From Gemmatimonadota bacterium (GTDB lineage: Bacteria > Gemmatimonadota > Gemmatimonadetes > Gemmatimonadales > Gemmatimonadaceae), in the NCBI GenBank assembly GCA_016194585.1, contig JACQBG010000006.1:62001-126000 (forward strand): a stretch of DNA of 64,000 nt, given 5' to 3'. The notes below the pieces were generated by a model that ran no database searches, was not told the DNA's origin, and worked only from the letters and a program-made list of their open reading frames with translations. Each line of letters opens with the position of its first letter. The stretch's first letter is position 1. Positions 38,178-47,580 of this stretch are shown piece after piece. Made by a program: the position numbers and the translations under genes.

Positions 38178-39469
38178 AGGGCCTCCGCGCCCGTGGGCGC
38201 GGCTTCGTGCTCGAGCACGTCGATGAAATCGTACGAGGGGTACACCGGCATCGCGAACGATTCGCGGACCGCGACAAACGTCTCGTCATCGAGGAAGACG
38301 CCATTCTCGTTGATGCACTCGGCCGGGATCAGCGCCAGGTCGAGGTCGGCGCGCCCGTCGAGCGCGCGCCGGATGTCGGCGCCCACGAGGAGCCCCGCCG
38401 TGGTGGTGGTGGGACCGAAGAGCGAGTTGGTGGTGGGGATCAGCTCGAACGTCGCGCCGGTCGCCGCGCCCAGCTGGTCGAGCAGCGCGGGCATCAGGGG
38501 TGCCATCGACGTTCCGGTGACGACGCCGATGCGCTTGCCGTCGAGGCGCGGCAGACGGCCGAGCCCCTCACCGACGAGTTGGCGCAACCGCGTCACCGAG
38601 CCGACGCCGTTCTCGATCTGCGAGTAGTCGCCGTAGAACTCCGGCCCCGGCAGCTCGGCGCCGGCGAGCAGGTAGAGCTCGTCGGAACCGGTGACCCACG
38701 TCTCGCCGCGCTCGCGGCGCGCCTTCGCCCCCCATCGCTCGGTGACCTCGAGCAGCCGTCGCGCGTTCTCGAGGTTCATCGACTCGCCAGTGTAGAGGTG
38801 CGAGAACTGCGTGAGGCCGACGGGGACGAGCGCCACCGAGAGGCAGGCGTCGCCGAAGTCGTAGAGATCCTGCAGCGACTGTTCGAGTACGGCCCCGTCG
38901 TTCAGCCCCGGCACGATGACCATCTGGCCGTGGAACTGGATCCCGCCCTCGACGAGCCGGGTGAGCTGCTCGAGGATGTTGGGCACGCGCGGGTTGTTGA
39001 GCAGCTTCTTGCGCGCCTCCCACGGGGTGGCGTGCACCGACACATAGAGCGGCGACAGGCGGTACTCGAGGATGCGTTCGAAATCACGCTCCTTGAGGTT
39101 GCTCAGCGTGGCGAAATTCCCGTAGGCGAACGAGAGCCGATAGTCGTCGTCGCGGATGTACAGGGGCCGGCGCAGCCCCTTCGGGAGTCCCTCGACGAAG
39201 CAGAACTCGCACCGGTTCGCGCAGCGCCGCACCGTGGGGGGTTCGAGTTCGACCCCAAGGCCTTCGTGCTCAGGGCGCTCGATGTCGAAGATCACGCGCT
39301 CCCCCGAAGGGAGCACCGCCTCGATCTCCAGTTCCGACTCGGCGGTCAGGAACTCCCAATCCAGGAAGTCGTCGAGCGCACGGCCGTTCACGGAAACCAG
39401 TTCGGTTCCCGCTTCGATGCCGAGCTCGGCGGCTATGCTCTCAGCCTGGACGCGGGAGACTTTGACCAT
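38174..39469 (-). CDS. Radical-SAM-like DUF512 protein with N-terminal PDZ-like domain
   Basis: A conserved protein of 431 residues. Residues 1-70 look like a PDZ-type domain (GIEAGTELVSVNGR). A radical-SAM-type cysteine motif follows, Cys83-X3-Cys87-X2-Cys90, then a TIM-barrel-like part and the C-terminal DUF512 region (GVVTGTSMAPLM, TTTTAGLLVGADI). The family is often next to der, as here. Function is not established; an iron-sulphur-dependent maturation role is only suggested by the cysteines. The 104 bases upstream are AT-richer and likely carry the promoter for this gene and for der, plsY and gpsA. Confidence 0.9.
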   Translation of the reverse strand: MVKVSRVQAESIAAELGIEAGTELVSVNGRALDDFLDWEFLTAESELEIEAVLPSGERVIFDIERPEHEGLGVELEPPTVRRCANRCEFCFVEGLPKGLRRPLYIRDDDYRLSFAYGNFATLSNLKERDFERILEYRLSPLYVSVHATPWEARKKLLNNPRVPNILEQLTRLVEGGIQFHGQMVIVPGLNDGAVLEQSLQDLYDFGDACLSVALVPVGLTQFSHLYTGESMNLENARRLLEVTERWGAKARRERGETWVTGSDELYLLAGAELPGPEFYGDYSQIENGVGSVTRLRQLVGEGLGRLPRLDGKRIGVVTGTSMAPLMPALLDQLGAATGATFELIPTTNSLFGPTTTTAGLLVGADIRRALDGRADLDLALIPAECINENGVFLDDETFVAVRESFAMPVYPSYDFIDVLEHEAAPTGAEAL

Positions 39470-39573
39470 TCATGCAATTTGTCACATTGCAGCGTTGAAC
39501 ACAATGATTTGTCTCGACTTCCGCGTTGCAACCATCGGTCCATTGCCCTTGACTTCCAGTCCCGGAGTCCGAC

Positions 39574-40737
39574 TCATCCGGCCTTGGTGACGGCCTCGAG
39601 GATCTCCGCGGTGGAGTGCCCCGTCGCCGCCGCCACGCGCCGGATATCCTCGAACTCGGCCTTCTCCCGCTCACCGCCCCCGGGAAGCTGCACCGTCTTC
39701 AGGGTGACGTCGTGGCCGAACACTTCGACCGTGCGCGCCGAGCGCGGCAGGGCGCGGCGCTGGACGAAGCCGCGACGCACACCGATGGAACTGCTCTCGC
39801 GCAGCAACAGGTCCTCGAGCCGCCCGGCGTCGCCGGGGCGGCACAGCACCTCGATGCGGACACCGGGGCGCCCCTTCTTCATCAGGGTCTGCAGGAGCGT
39901 CACGTCGAGCGCTCCCGCGTCACGCAGGGCGTCGGCGGCCGCGGCGACGTACTCCCCTGTCATGTCGTCGAGGTCGGCGGCGAGCATCGCCAGGGTCTCG
40001 TGCGCCGCTTCGCCTTCATCCGCCTCGGCGAGGATGATGCGCAGCACGTTCGCTCGTCCGTTCGGATCCTTGGTGCCGGCGCCGTACCCGCTGCGGATCG
40101 GGCGGTACTCGGCCGGCGCGGCGCCCAACGAGAGTACGCGGAGAAGCGCGGCGCCCGTGGGCGTGGTCAGTTCTCCGCTCTCCGGGGGACCAGGACGCAC
40201 GTCGATCCCCTCGAGCAGACGAAGCGTCGCCGGCGCCGGCACCGCGAGCCGGCCGTGGGCCGCGTCGACGAATCCGTCGCCCAACGCGACGGTCGTGTGG
40301 TACACGCGCTCGATGCCGAGCAGGTGCATCCCCCACACGGAGCCGACGATGTCGAGGATCGCGTCGACCGCGCCGACCTCGTGCAGGTGCACGCGCTCGA
40401 CGGTCGTGCCGTGGATCTCGGCCTCGATCGTCGCGACGGCCTCGAAGGCGGCGTTCGCCCGCGCCTTCACCGCGTCCGGGGCGGTCGACGCGTCGACGAT
40501 CGCCTTCAGGTGCTTGAGATGCCGCCCGTGCGGCTGCGGCGGGATGTCGAAATCCACCTTCCAGCTCGCGATCTCGCCGCGTTTCACGCGTTCGATGCGC
40601 ACGCCGATCCCCTCGAGGCCGAGCACGCCGGGGAGGGCGCGCAACCAGTCCGGGTCGAGGCCGAGGTCGAGCAGCGCGCCGAGCGTCATGTCGCCGGCGA
40701 TGCCGGAGAACGGATCGAGGATCGCGATCGTCGTCAT
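39574..40737 (-). CDS. larC: Nickel-pincer cofactor biosynthesis protein LarC
   Basis: Inserts nickel into the pyridinium-dithiocarboxylate pincer cofactor used by lactate racemase and related enzymes. The 387-residue protein has the DPFSGIAGDMTLGALLDLG signature, HLHEVGAVDAI and the C-terminal MKKGRPG segment. In some species larC is read as two frames with a programmed frameshift; here it is one open frame. The ATG at 40,737 is chosen over a TTG nine bases earlier. No larA, larB or larE is in the window. Confidence 0.92.
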   Translation of the reverse strand: MTTIAILDPFSGIAGDMTLGALLDLGLDPDWLRALPGVLGLEGIGVRIERVKRGEIASWKVDFDIPPQPHGRHLKHLKAIVDASTAPDAVKARANAAFEAVATIEAEIHGTTVERVHLHEVGAVDAILDIVGSVWGMHLLGIERVYHTTVALGDGFVDAAHGRLAVPAPATLRLLEGIDVRPGPPESGELTTPTGAALLRVLSLGAAPAEYRPIRSGYGAGTKDPNGRANVLRIILAEADEGEAAHETLAMLAADLDDMTGEYVAAAADALRDAGALDVTLLQTLMKKGRPGVRIEVLCRPGDAGRLEDLLLRESSSIGVRRGFVQRRALPRSARTVEVFGHDVTLKTVQLPGGGEREKAEFEDIRRVAAATGHSTAEILEAVTKAG

Positions 40738-40755
40738 GCGAACCAATCTAGCGGT

Positions 40756-40799
40756 GCCGGGGCGCCACTCCTACCTGCGAGGGCGGAGTGGCGCCCGGC
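40756..40799 (-). terminator. Hairpin after the threonine synthase gene
   Basis: GCCGGGCGCCACTCC and GGAGTGGCGCCCCGGC pair over about 15 bp with one bulged G and a 13-base loop. It fills most of the 67 bases between the threonine synthase stop and the larC start on the - strand. The following T-run is poor (CTAGATTGGTT), so it may attenuate rather than fully terminate. Confidence 0.6.
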
Positions 40800-40804
40800 C
40801 TCGC

Positions 40805-41950
40805 TCACCAGCGGTAGGACGCGCCCGAGCCCGTATTGAAGACGACGATCTCCGCCTCCTTCGAGACCAGTCCTGCGGCGACCATCTTCCGCGCCACGAC
40901 GAGGCCGCACCCCCCTTCTGGCGCGGCGTCGATGCCGCTCGTCGACGCGAGCGTGAACGTCGCGGCACGGATCTCCTCCTCATCGGCCGAGAACGCGCCG
41001 CCCTGACTCTCGCGAAGCGTGCGCAAGGTCCAGCGGTCCCCGAAGGGACCGGGCACGCGGAGTCCACTGGCGTGCGTCGCGGGATTCTCCCACGGCGTCA
41101 CCCGGTCGGCGCCCTCGCCGAACGCCTTGACGATCGGGGCGCAGCCGGAGGCTTGCGCCACGACCATCTTCGGGCGCGCGACGTCCTTCGGGAGCCATCC
41201 CCACTCGATCATCTCGGCGATGGCCTTCCAGATGCCGATCGTTCCCTCGCCGCCTCCCGTGGGATAGACGATCGCATCGGGGAGGCGCCATCCCAGTTGT
41301 TCGGCGACCTCGTACCCCATCGTCTTCATCCCTTCGACGCGGTACGGTTCGCGCACGGTCGCGACGTTGAAGTAGCCGCTCTCCTTGGCGAACTGCATCG
41401 TCGCCTTGCCCGCGTCGCCGATGTGGCCGTCGACCAGTTCGAGCTGCGCGCCGAACGCGCGGATGCTGCCAAGGATCGGCGGGGGCGTCGTGGCCGGCGC
41501 GTAGATGCGCGCCGGCAGGCCGGCGGCGGCGGCGTACGCCGACAGCGCGATGCCCGCGTTGCCCGCGGTGGGAACACAGACGCCCGGCAGCTTGAGCGCC
41601 TTGGCGCGCGTCACGGCCATGCACAGACCGCGCGCCTTGAAGCTCGCGGTGGGGTTCAACCCTTCGTCCTTCACCCAGAGCCGGCGCACCCCGACGTCCT
41701 TCGCGAGGTGCGGCAACTCGATGAGCGGCGTCACCCCTTCGCCGAGCGTGGCCCGATGTTCGTTTGCCAGGATCGGCATCGCGGCGTGATACCGCCACAT
41801 CGAGGCATCGGCGGTGACCGAGTCGCGCGAGACGGGAGCCATGCGCACGGAGAGCGGCTGGCCGCAATCGGGGCAGACGGATGCGAGGCGATCGCCCGGC
41901 GCGGTATAGGCGCAGGCCGAGCAATGGAGGGTCCAGGCGGTGTGCGTCAT
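40805..41950 (-). CDS. thrC: Threonine synthase with zinc-ribbon N-terminus
   Basis: PLP enzyme that converts O-phosphohomoserine to threonine. The 381-residue protein starts with a four-cysteine zinc ribbon (Cys10, Cys13, Cys26, Cys29). The PLP lysine is Lys105 in SFKARG, TAGNAG forms the cofactor phosphate loop region, and PTGGGEG follows later. The zinc ribbon and length resemble archaeal/actinobacterial-type threonine synthases; a cysteate synthase-like role cannot be excluded from sequence. It overlaps uvrC by four bases. No other threonine genes are nearby. Confidence 0.88.
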   Translation of the reverse strand: MTHTAWTLHCSACAYTAPGDRLASVCPDCGQPLSVRMAPVSRDSVTADASMWRYHAAMPILANEHRATLGEGVTPLIELPHLAKDVGVRRLWVKDEGLNPTASFKARGLCMAVTRAKALKLPGVCVPTAGNAGIALSAYAAAAGLPARIYAPATTPPPILGSIRAFGAQLELVDGHIGDAGKATMQFAKESGYFNVATVREPYRVEGMKTMGYEVAEQLGWRLPDAIVYPTGGGEGTIGIWKAIAEMIEWGWLPKDVARPKMVVAQASGCAPIVKAFGEGADRVTPWENPATHASGLRVPGPFGDRWTLRTLRESQGGAFSADEEEIRAATFTLASTSGIDAAPEGGCGLVVARKMVAAGLVSKEAEIVVFNTGSGASYRW

Positions 41951-43878
41951 TCGTCGGGTTGGTCCGTGGAGGGAGGACCCGCGCGCGATTCGTCGTCGCG
42001 TGGCGGGGCCGGAATGGAAACTTCGGGTGAGGGTGCTGCCGGCGACGTCGCCGTGGGGTCGTTCTCTCTCAACGCGGCCATGAGCCGTTCCGCTGCGCCT
42101 GTCGACCATCCGGGAAGCGCGGCGATCTGTTCGACCGTCGCCTGGCGCACCCCCTGGATGCTGCCGAACGCGATCAACAGCGCGCGCCGCTTCACGGGGC
42201 CGACGCCGGGAATACGGAGCAACTCCGAGGTGACGGTGCGCATCGTGCGCCGCTTGCGGTTGTACGTCACGGCCGTGCGATGCGCTTCGTCGAGCGCCTG
42301 CTGCAGCAAGCGCAGCGCCGGCGAGCGCCGCGTCAGATGCAACGGCTCGGCGCGGCCGCGCACGAAGACTTCCTCCTCGCGCTTCGCGAGCGAGATGAGC
42401 GGCAGCTTGTCGAGCCCGAGCGCATCGAGCGACTCGGCCGCGGCGCTCAGCTGTCCCTTCCCGCCGTCGACGACGACGAGGTCGGGCAACGGCTTCCCTT
42501 CCTCGACGCGGCGCTTGAAGTAGCGCCCGACGACTTCCCGCATCGAGGCGAAGTCGTCGGGGCCGAGCGTCTCGTCGACGCTCTTCACCTTCATCGTGCG
42601 GTACTCGGCGCGCCGCGGCCGGCCGTTCTCGAACCAGACGATGGAGCCGACGCTGTCCTTGCCCTGTGCGGTGGAATTGTCGAAACAGACGAGCGATCGC
42701 GGGATCTTCTGCAGGCCGAGTTCCCGGCCCAGATCGTATACCGGGTCGGCCGCGCGTTCGTCCGCCTCGAGCCCGGCGAGCTTGAATTCCTCGAGCAGGT
42801 GCCGGGCGTTCTGTTCGGCGAGGTCGAGCAGCTCGCGCCGCGGCCCCCGTTGCGGGAGGACGACCTGGGTCCCGGAGACCGATTCCTCGAAGAGCGGACG
42901 GTCGGCGAAGTCGAATGGCAGGAGCAGTTCCGCGGCGCGGTCGGTGACCGCCAGGTAGCTCGTCACAAGGTACGCCGCCAGCACGTCGGCGTCGGGCTCG
43001 TCCTCGATGTGCTCGAGGAACCGGTGCTCGCGGGCGAGGAGGCGGCCGCCGCGGATCCTGAGCAGGGCCACGCACGCGTCCTCGCCGTCCCGCGCGTAGC
43101 CGACGACGTCGCGATCCCCGCCTTCGACCTCGAGCACGACCGTCGGCTCCTCCATCCGCTGCAGGTGCGACAGCGCGTCGCGCATCTCGGCGGCGCGCTC
43201 GTACTCCATCGCCTCCGACGCCGCGGACATTCGCGCCTTCACGCGACGCACGACCTCGTCGGTGCGACCATCGAGGAACCAGACCACCTCGTCGATCATC
43301 GCGCGGTAGTCCGCCTGCGACTGGGCGCCGATGCACGGCCCCTTGCACCGCTTGATGTAGTAGTCGAGGCAGGCACGCTCGGGCATCTCGCGCGGCATGT
43401 CGTAGCGGCACGAGCGCACGGTGAAGATGCGCTTCACGACGTTCAACGCGCGGCGCATCGCGCCGACGTCGGTGTAGGGACCGAAGTACCGGGCACCATC
43501 GTCGGTCACCTGCCGCGTGACGAACACGCGCGGGAACGGTTCCTGTACGGTGACCTTCACGTACGGATACGACTTGTCGTCGCGGAGGACGATGTTGAAC
43601 CGCGGCCGGTGCTCCTTGATGAGGTTGTACTCGAGGATGAGCGCGTGCGCCTCGGAGGGCACGACGATCGTCTCGAGGTCGGCGACCTGCTGCATCAGCA
43701 TGTGCGTCTTCGGACTGATGCCGGCGTCCGCGGCGTAGTACGAGCGCACGCGCGGCTTCAGCCGCTTCGCCTTGCCGACGTAGAGCACGGTGCCGTCGGC
43801 CGCCTTCCACAGGTAGACCCCTGGGGTGTCGGGCAGGTGCGCCAGCTTCGCCTGGATGGACTCGGGGATCGGCAGCAT
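41947..43878 (-). CDS. uvrC: Excinuclease ABC subunit C
   Basis: Makes both incisions in nucleotide-excision repair with UvrA and UvrB. The 643-residue protein has a GIY-YIG nuclease domain (about 12-95; PGVYLWKAADGTVLYVGKAK), the UVR motif that binds UvrB (about 205-240), a C-terminal RNase H-like nuclease with VVDGGKGQL, and helix-hairpin-helix DNA-binding repeats near 575-610. Length is normal. The last 30 residues are low-complexity, rich in Pro, Ala and Ser. Upstream, 39 bases separate it from murJ. Confidence 0.96.
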   Translation of the reverse strand: MLPIPESIQAKLAHLPDTPGVYLWKAADGTVLYVGKAKRLKPRVRSYYAADAGISPKTHMLMQQVADLETIVVPSEAHALILEYNLIKEHRPRFNIVLRDDKSYPYVKVTVQEPFPRVFVTRQVTDDGARYFGPYTDVGAMRRALNVVKRIFTVRSCRYDMPREMPERACLDYYIKRCKGPCIGAQSQADYRAMIDEVVWFLDGRTDEVVRRVKARMSAASEAMEYERAAEMRDALSHLQRMEEPTVVLEVEGGDRDVVGYARDGEDACVALLRIRGGRLLAREHRFLEHIEDEPDADVLAAYLVTSYLAVTDRAAELLLPFDFADRPLFEESVSGTQVVLPQRGPRRELLDLAEQNARHLLEEFKLAGLEADERAADPVYDLGRELGLQKIPRSLVCFDNSTAQGKDSVGSIVWFENGRPRRAEYRTMKVKSVDETLGPDDFASMREVVGRYFKRRVEEGKPLPDLVVVDGGKGQLSAAAESLDALGLDKLPLISLAKREEEVFVRGRAEPLHLTRRSPALRLLQQALDEAHRTAVTYNRKRRTMRTVTSELLRIPGVGPVKRRALLIAFGSIQGVRQATVEQIAALPGWSTGAAERLMAALRENDPTATSPAAPSPEVSIPAPPRDDESRAGPPSTDQPDE

Positions 43879-43917
43879 GGGGGCTCGGCGGAATGTAACC
43901 GCGCGGGCGCTGCGCCC

Positions 43918-45519
43918 TCAGGCGCGTCCGGTGAGCCGGCGCAGCCGTCCCGTCAGCGCCGTCGCTTCGGGCACTCCGACGAGCGAGGTCACGCCGAAGT
44001 ACGCGGCGCCGAACAGCGGGAGCGCGACGGCGCCCAGCAGCAACGGTCGCGCGGTGCCGAGCGCGAACTTGGCCGCGAGTGCCGGCAAGGTCGCCAACAC
44101 GGCGCTCAGCCAGAGCCGCGCGACGTATCGGGCGTCGACTCCCGCGTCGCCGATCCGGCGCGCGAGCGCCCGGCGCAGCAGGTAGAACTCGAGCCACGCC
44201 GCGACGCCAGCCGACGCCGTGAGCCCCGCCACGCCCCACTGCCGGCTCACGCCGAGCCACTCCGGGACGTAGAGCGACGCGATCACGCCGAGCACGATCG
44301 TCACCGTCACGCGCAACGTCGCGAAGAGCAGCGGCGTGCGCGTGTCGCGCAATGCATAGAACGTGGAGGCATACAGGCGTCCGAGCGTGCCGGCCAGCAG
44401 GCCGACCGCGGAACCGGCGAGGACGCTCCACAGCCACACCGTCTCCGGCCGGCCGATCCGCCCCGTCTGATAGAGTGCGCCGCCGACGATGTCTCCGAGC
44501 GCGAGGAACGCCACCGCGCTCGGCACCACGTAGAAGGCGATGCGATGCAGTCCGTCGTTCAACCGCGCGCGCAGCGCGGCCGCGACCGCCTCCTCGCTCC
44601 CGAGTTCGCTCGACATCGCGGGCAGCTCGGCCGCCGATACAGACATGCCGAACAGCGAGACCGGGAGCACCGAGATCACCTGGGCATAGCCGAGGATCGC
44701 GACCGCCCCCGTGGACACGAACGAGGCGATCACGCCGTCGGCGTACGCCGAGATCTGCACCACGCCGCGACCGATGAACACCGGGAAGAAGTTGCGCAGC
44801 ACGGTCTGCACGTTGCGGTCGCGCAAAGCGAGCCGGACGCGCATCCGCTTCTCGACGCGGAGCACGGTGGGCATCTGCACCAGCACCTGGGCGACGCTCC
44901 CGATCACCGACGCCCACGCGACCATCGCGGCGAGCGCGGCCTCGTCGTGCATCGAGTCGGGTCCCATCCGCCGCCCCTGCCAGACCAGCACGCCGATGAT
45001 GACGAGGTTCATCGCGACCGGCGACGCGTACGAGAGGAAGAAGCGCCGGTGGGAATTGAGGATGCCGAGCGTCCACGCCGAGAGCACGAGCAGGCCGACG
45101 CCTGGGAAGGTGATCTGCACGAGCAGGACCGTCAGTTCCCGCTTCTCGCCGAGGAACCCCGGCGCGATGAGTGGGATCGCGTACGGCGCGAGCACGATGC
45201 CGAGGAGCACGAGCACCGTGCTCGTCAGGGCGAGCAACGCGCCGACCGCGCCGGCGACGCGACCGGCCTCCTCCTCGTCCCCTTCGGCGAGGAGGCGCGC
45301 GTACACCGGGATGAACGACGCCGACAGCACCCCTTCGCCGAAGAGGTTCTGCAGGATGTTCGGGAACTTGAACGCCGCGGTGAGCGCGTCCATCCCATCA
45401 CCCGCGCCGAGGTAGTGCCCCAGCAACCGGTTCCGGACCAGTCCGAAGATCCTACTCAGCAGGATCCCGGCGGCGACGAGCGCCGCGCCACCGCGTTGCC
45501 GTGCCTTGGGCGCGGTCAC
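43918..45519 (-). CDS. murJ: Lipid II flippase MurJ
   Basis: Flips the peptidoglycan precursor lipid II across the inner membrane. The 533-residue protein has 14 predicted transmembrane segments and the MOP-superfamily MurJ features: RIFGLVRNRLLGHYLGAGDGMDAL at the start of the first helices and FPNILQNLFGEGVLSASFIPVYA. The start is a GTG that overlaps the bshC stop. It is the wall-synthesis gene of the block; no mur genes are adjacent. Confidence 0.95.
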   Translation of the reverse strand: MTAPKARQRGGAALVAAGILLSRIFGLVRNRLLGHYLGAGDGMDALTAAFKFPNILQNLFGEGVLSASFIPVYARLLAEGDEEEAGRVAGAVGALLALTSTVLVLLGIVLAPYAIPLIAPGFLGEKRELTVLLVQITFPGVGLLVLSAWTLGILNSHRRFFLSYASPVAMNLVIIGVLVWQGRRMGPDSMHDEAALAAMVAWASVIGSVAQVLVQMPTVLRVEKRMRVRLALRDRNVQTVLRNFFPVFIGRGVVQISAYADGVIASFVSTGAVAILGYAQVISVLPVSLFGMSVSAAELPAMSSELGSEEAVAAALRARLNDGLHRIAFYVVPSAVAFLALGDIVGGALYQTGRIGRPETVWLWSVLAGSAVGLLAGTLGRLYASTFYALRDTRTPLLFATLRVTVTIVLGVIASLYVPEWLGVSRQWGVAGLTASAGVAAWLEFYLLRRALARRIGDAGVDARYVARLWLSAVLATLPALAAKFALGTARPLLLGAVALPLFGAAYFGVTSLVGVPEATALTGRLRRLTGRA

Positions 45520-47063
45520 CGCGTGCCGATCACCATGCCCGCGTGCATCGCGGCACCCGCCTTGAGCTGCGCCAGTAACGGGTCGCCATGCCGCGCCAGC
45601 AACGGCACGAAGTTGAGCCGCCGCTCCTGCCGCTCTCCCTGTGGCACGAGGGCGGCGCGCACCGACCCGAGGTCGCGCACGGCATCTTCCTCGGCGCGCG
45701 TCGCGGCGGCGCGCAACCGCCGTTCGAGCCGCTCGATGCGGTGACGCATCTGCGCGCGCGCGCCGTCGATCACCTCCTGCGAGACGAGGCGCCGCGCCTG
45801 CTGGGCGTTCGCGACGGCATCCATCCGCTCCTCCACGCTGCGACGCAGTTCCTCCACCGACTCGCGCACGATCGCCGGCATCGCCCGCTCACCGATGCGC
45901 CGCTCGGCGGCGTGGGGGACACGCACGTCGTCGTAGACCATGCCGAGTCGTCCGAGCATGCGGTCGACCGCGGGCTCGATGATCGTCGCCGACCACCGTG
46001 GCACGACGAGGGGCACGGCCGCGCCCATCGCTTCCGCCACGGCGCCCACCTGCGCGAAGTACGCGATCTCCCCCGGGCCGCCGACGTACGCGACGGTCGG
46101 CAACAGCCGTCGCTCGACGACCGGCCGCAGGAGCACGGTGGGCGAGAGCACCAGGTCGTCGCGCTGCGCGGCGTCGGCGGCATGGGCGAGCGGCACCCGC
46201 TCCTTGATGCCCACCGTGCTGCGGAACACGATCGAGAGCTTGGGGACGCGCGCCACCTGGGCGCGATAGCCGGCGCGCTCGATCGAGACGATCCGCAGCG
46301 CGAGCGCCTCGTCGATCACCGACGCACGCTCGAGCGCCTCGTTGAGCGTCGTGCGGGCCGCCGAGCGCACCGTCGGATGCCACGCGTCGAGCACGCCGAT
46401 GCCCAGCGGCTCGAGCACCGACCGGAGGAAGCCGACGTACGCACCGCCGACGGTCGCCTCCTGGTGGTACGATCGCCGCAACGCGGCGAGGACGTCGCCC
46501 TGCGCCGACGAGCCCGTCGCGTCGAGGAGCGACGCAAGCTGCTCGTGCACGCTTCCGAGCGGCATCTGCGACATCACGAGTCCTTCGGGGCCTAGCCGAG
46601 GCATCGCGATGCGCCGGCACTCGGCGCCGATGTTGACGTACGTGAAGCTCGCCTCTTCGAAATCGGCGTCGTCGGTGGCGGCCCAGAAGAGCGGCGCGCA
46701 GGGGATGCCGATCTCGCGCTCGAGCCGGTCGGCCAGGGCGAGCGCGGAGATCGCTTTGAGCCAGGTGTACCCCGGTCCCCCGAACAGTCCCGGCTGCTGT
46801 CCCGTGGTGACGAGGATCCCGTGCCCCGACGCGACGCGCTCCAGTCGCTCCGCCGCGGCGCCGGAGGGCGCGATCGCCGGCCGCAGCGTCTCCAGCCACC
46901 GCGCCCCCGGGAACGCGCTCCGCACCGCCTCGGCGTGGCTGCGCCAGGCGTCGGCGCCGCGCGGCTGCGGCAGGAACCAGCCGGGGGGCGTCGTGCCGGC
47001 GACGGCCGCGCGCGCGAGCGCCCCGCCGCCCATCGGTTCGGTCACTATCCGCGGCGCACTCAC
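45516..47063 (-). CDS. bshC: Bacillithiol biosynthesis cysteine-adding enzyme
   Basis: Proposed last enzyme of bacillithiol synthesis, joining cysteine to glucosaminyl malate. The 515-residue protein has the BshC signature TTGQQPGLFGGPGYTWLKA, PLFWAATDDADFEEA and a C-terminal coiled coil (about 430-480). The GTG at 47,063 is taken as start because SAPRIVTEPMGG is the usual N-terminus; an in-frame ATG at 47,033 is the alternative, while a longer upstream frame runs into rlmH and is unlikely. bshA and bshB are not in this window. Confidence 0.92.
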   Translation of the reverse strand: MSAPRIVTEPMGGGALARAAVAGTTPPGWFLPQPRGADAWRSHAEAVRSAFPGARWLETLRPAIAPSGAAAERLERVASGHGILVTTGQQPGLFGGPGYTWLKAISALALADRLEREIGIPCAPLFWAATDDADFEEASFTYVNIGAECRRIAMPRLGPEGLVMSQMPLGSVHEQLASLLDATGSSAQGDVLAALRRSYHQEATVGGAYVGFLRSVLEPLGIGVLDAWHPTVRSAARTTLNEALERASVIDEALALRIVSIERAGYRAQVARVPKLSIVFRSTVGIKERVPLAHAADAAQRDDLVLSPTVLLRPVVERRLLPTVAYVGGPGEIAYFAQVGAVAEAMGAAVPLVVPRWSATIIEPAVDRMLGRLGMVYDDVRVPHAAERRIGERAMPAIVRESVEELRRSVEERMDAVANAQQARRLVSQEVIDGARAQMRHRIERLERRLRAAATRAEEDAVRDLGSVRAALVPQGERQERRLNFVPLLARHGDPLLAQLKAGAAMHAGMVIGTR

Positions 47064-47100
47064 GTCGATCGTCCCAGGGGCAATGTCCGAGCCTCTTCCG

Positions 47101-47565
47101 TCACTTGTGATAGGGCTCGCGACGCACGATCGTCCCGGCCCGATAGAGCTGTTCCGCGAGCACGAGCCTCGCGAGTTCGTGCGGCAGCGTCCACGGCGCG
47201 AGCGAGAGCCGCGAGGCCGCCCGCGCCCGCACCCCCTCGGACAATCCGTAGGCACCACCGATCACGAATGCGACGTCCCGCCCGCGCTCGCGTTCCTGCT
47301 GCAACCACGCACTGAATGCCTCCGACGTGCGCGCCGTTCCTCCCACGTCACAGGCGACGACGTGCGCGCCCGCCGGCAACGCCTTCGCCAGCCGTTCCCC
47401 TTCCTTCTCGCGCACGAGGTCCGCGGAAACCGACCTCGCCGGCTCCTCGCGGACCTCGCACACCTCGAGCGGCCAATAGCGGGCCGCCCGCGTCTCGTAC
47501 TCGTCGATCGCCGCGGCCAGGGCCGGGTTGCGCGGCTTGCCCACCGCGGCGATCACCAGCTTCAT
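47101..47565 (-). CDS. rlmH: 23S rRNA pseudouridine-1915 N3-methyltransferase
   Basis: SPOUT-class methyltransferase that modifies helix 69 of 23S rRNA in the assembled ribosome. The 154-residue length is standard. Motifs: KLVIAAVGKPRNP at the start, the knot segment FVIGGAYGLSEGV, and the C-terminal LVLAEQLYRAGTIVRREPYHK tail with the conserved closing YHK. It stands 15 bases after gdhA and 37 bases before bshC. Confidence 0.95.
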   Translation of the reverse strand: MKLVIAAVGKPRNPALAAAIDEYETRAARYWPLEVCEVREEPARSVSADLVREKEGERLAKALPAGAHVVACDVGGTARTSEAFSAWLQQERERGRDVAFVIGGAYGLSEGVRARAASRLSLAPWTLPHELARLVLAEQLYRAGTIVRREPYHK

Positions 47566-47580
47566 CGACAGCGGCGCATG

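Noticed and set aside
38156-42523. A 1,455-codon open frame on the + strand
   Set aside because: It runs antisense to DUF512, larC, threonine synthase and uvrC, is dominated by Arg, Ala and Gly, and shows no domain. Long stop-free antisense frames are expected in GC-rich coding DNA.
40805-45076. A 1,423-codon open frame on the - strand
   Set aside because: Only its last 381 codons are real (threonine synthase). The rest is an out-of-frame shadow of uvrC and murJ.
42280-45744. A 1,154-codon open frame on the + strand
   Set aside because: Antisense to uvrC, murJ and bshC, with low-complexity Arg/His/Glu sequence and no recognisable motif.
47064-47258. N-terminal extension of BshC
   Set aside because: The extra residues are Arg/Ser/Gly-rich shadow sequence of rlmH; the GTG at 47,063 yields the family N-terminus.
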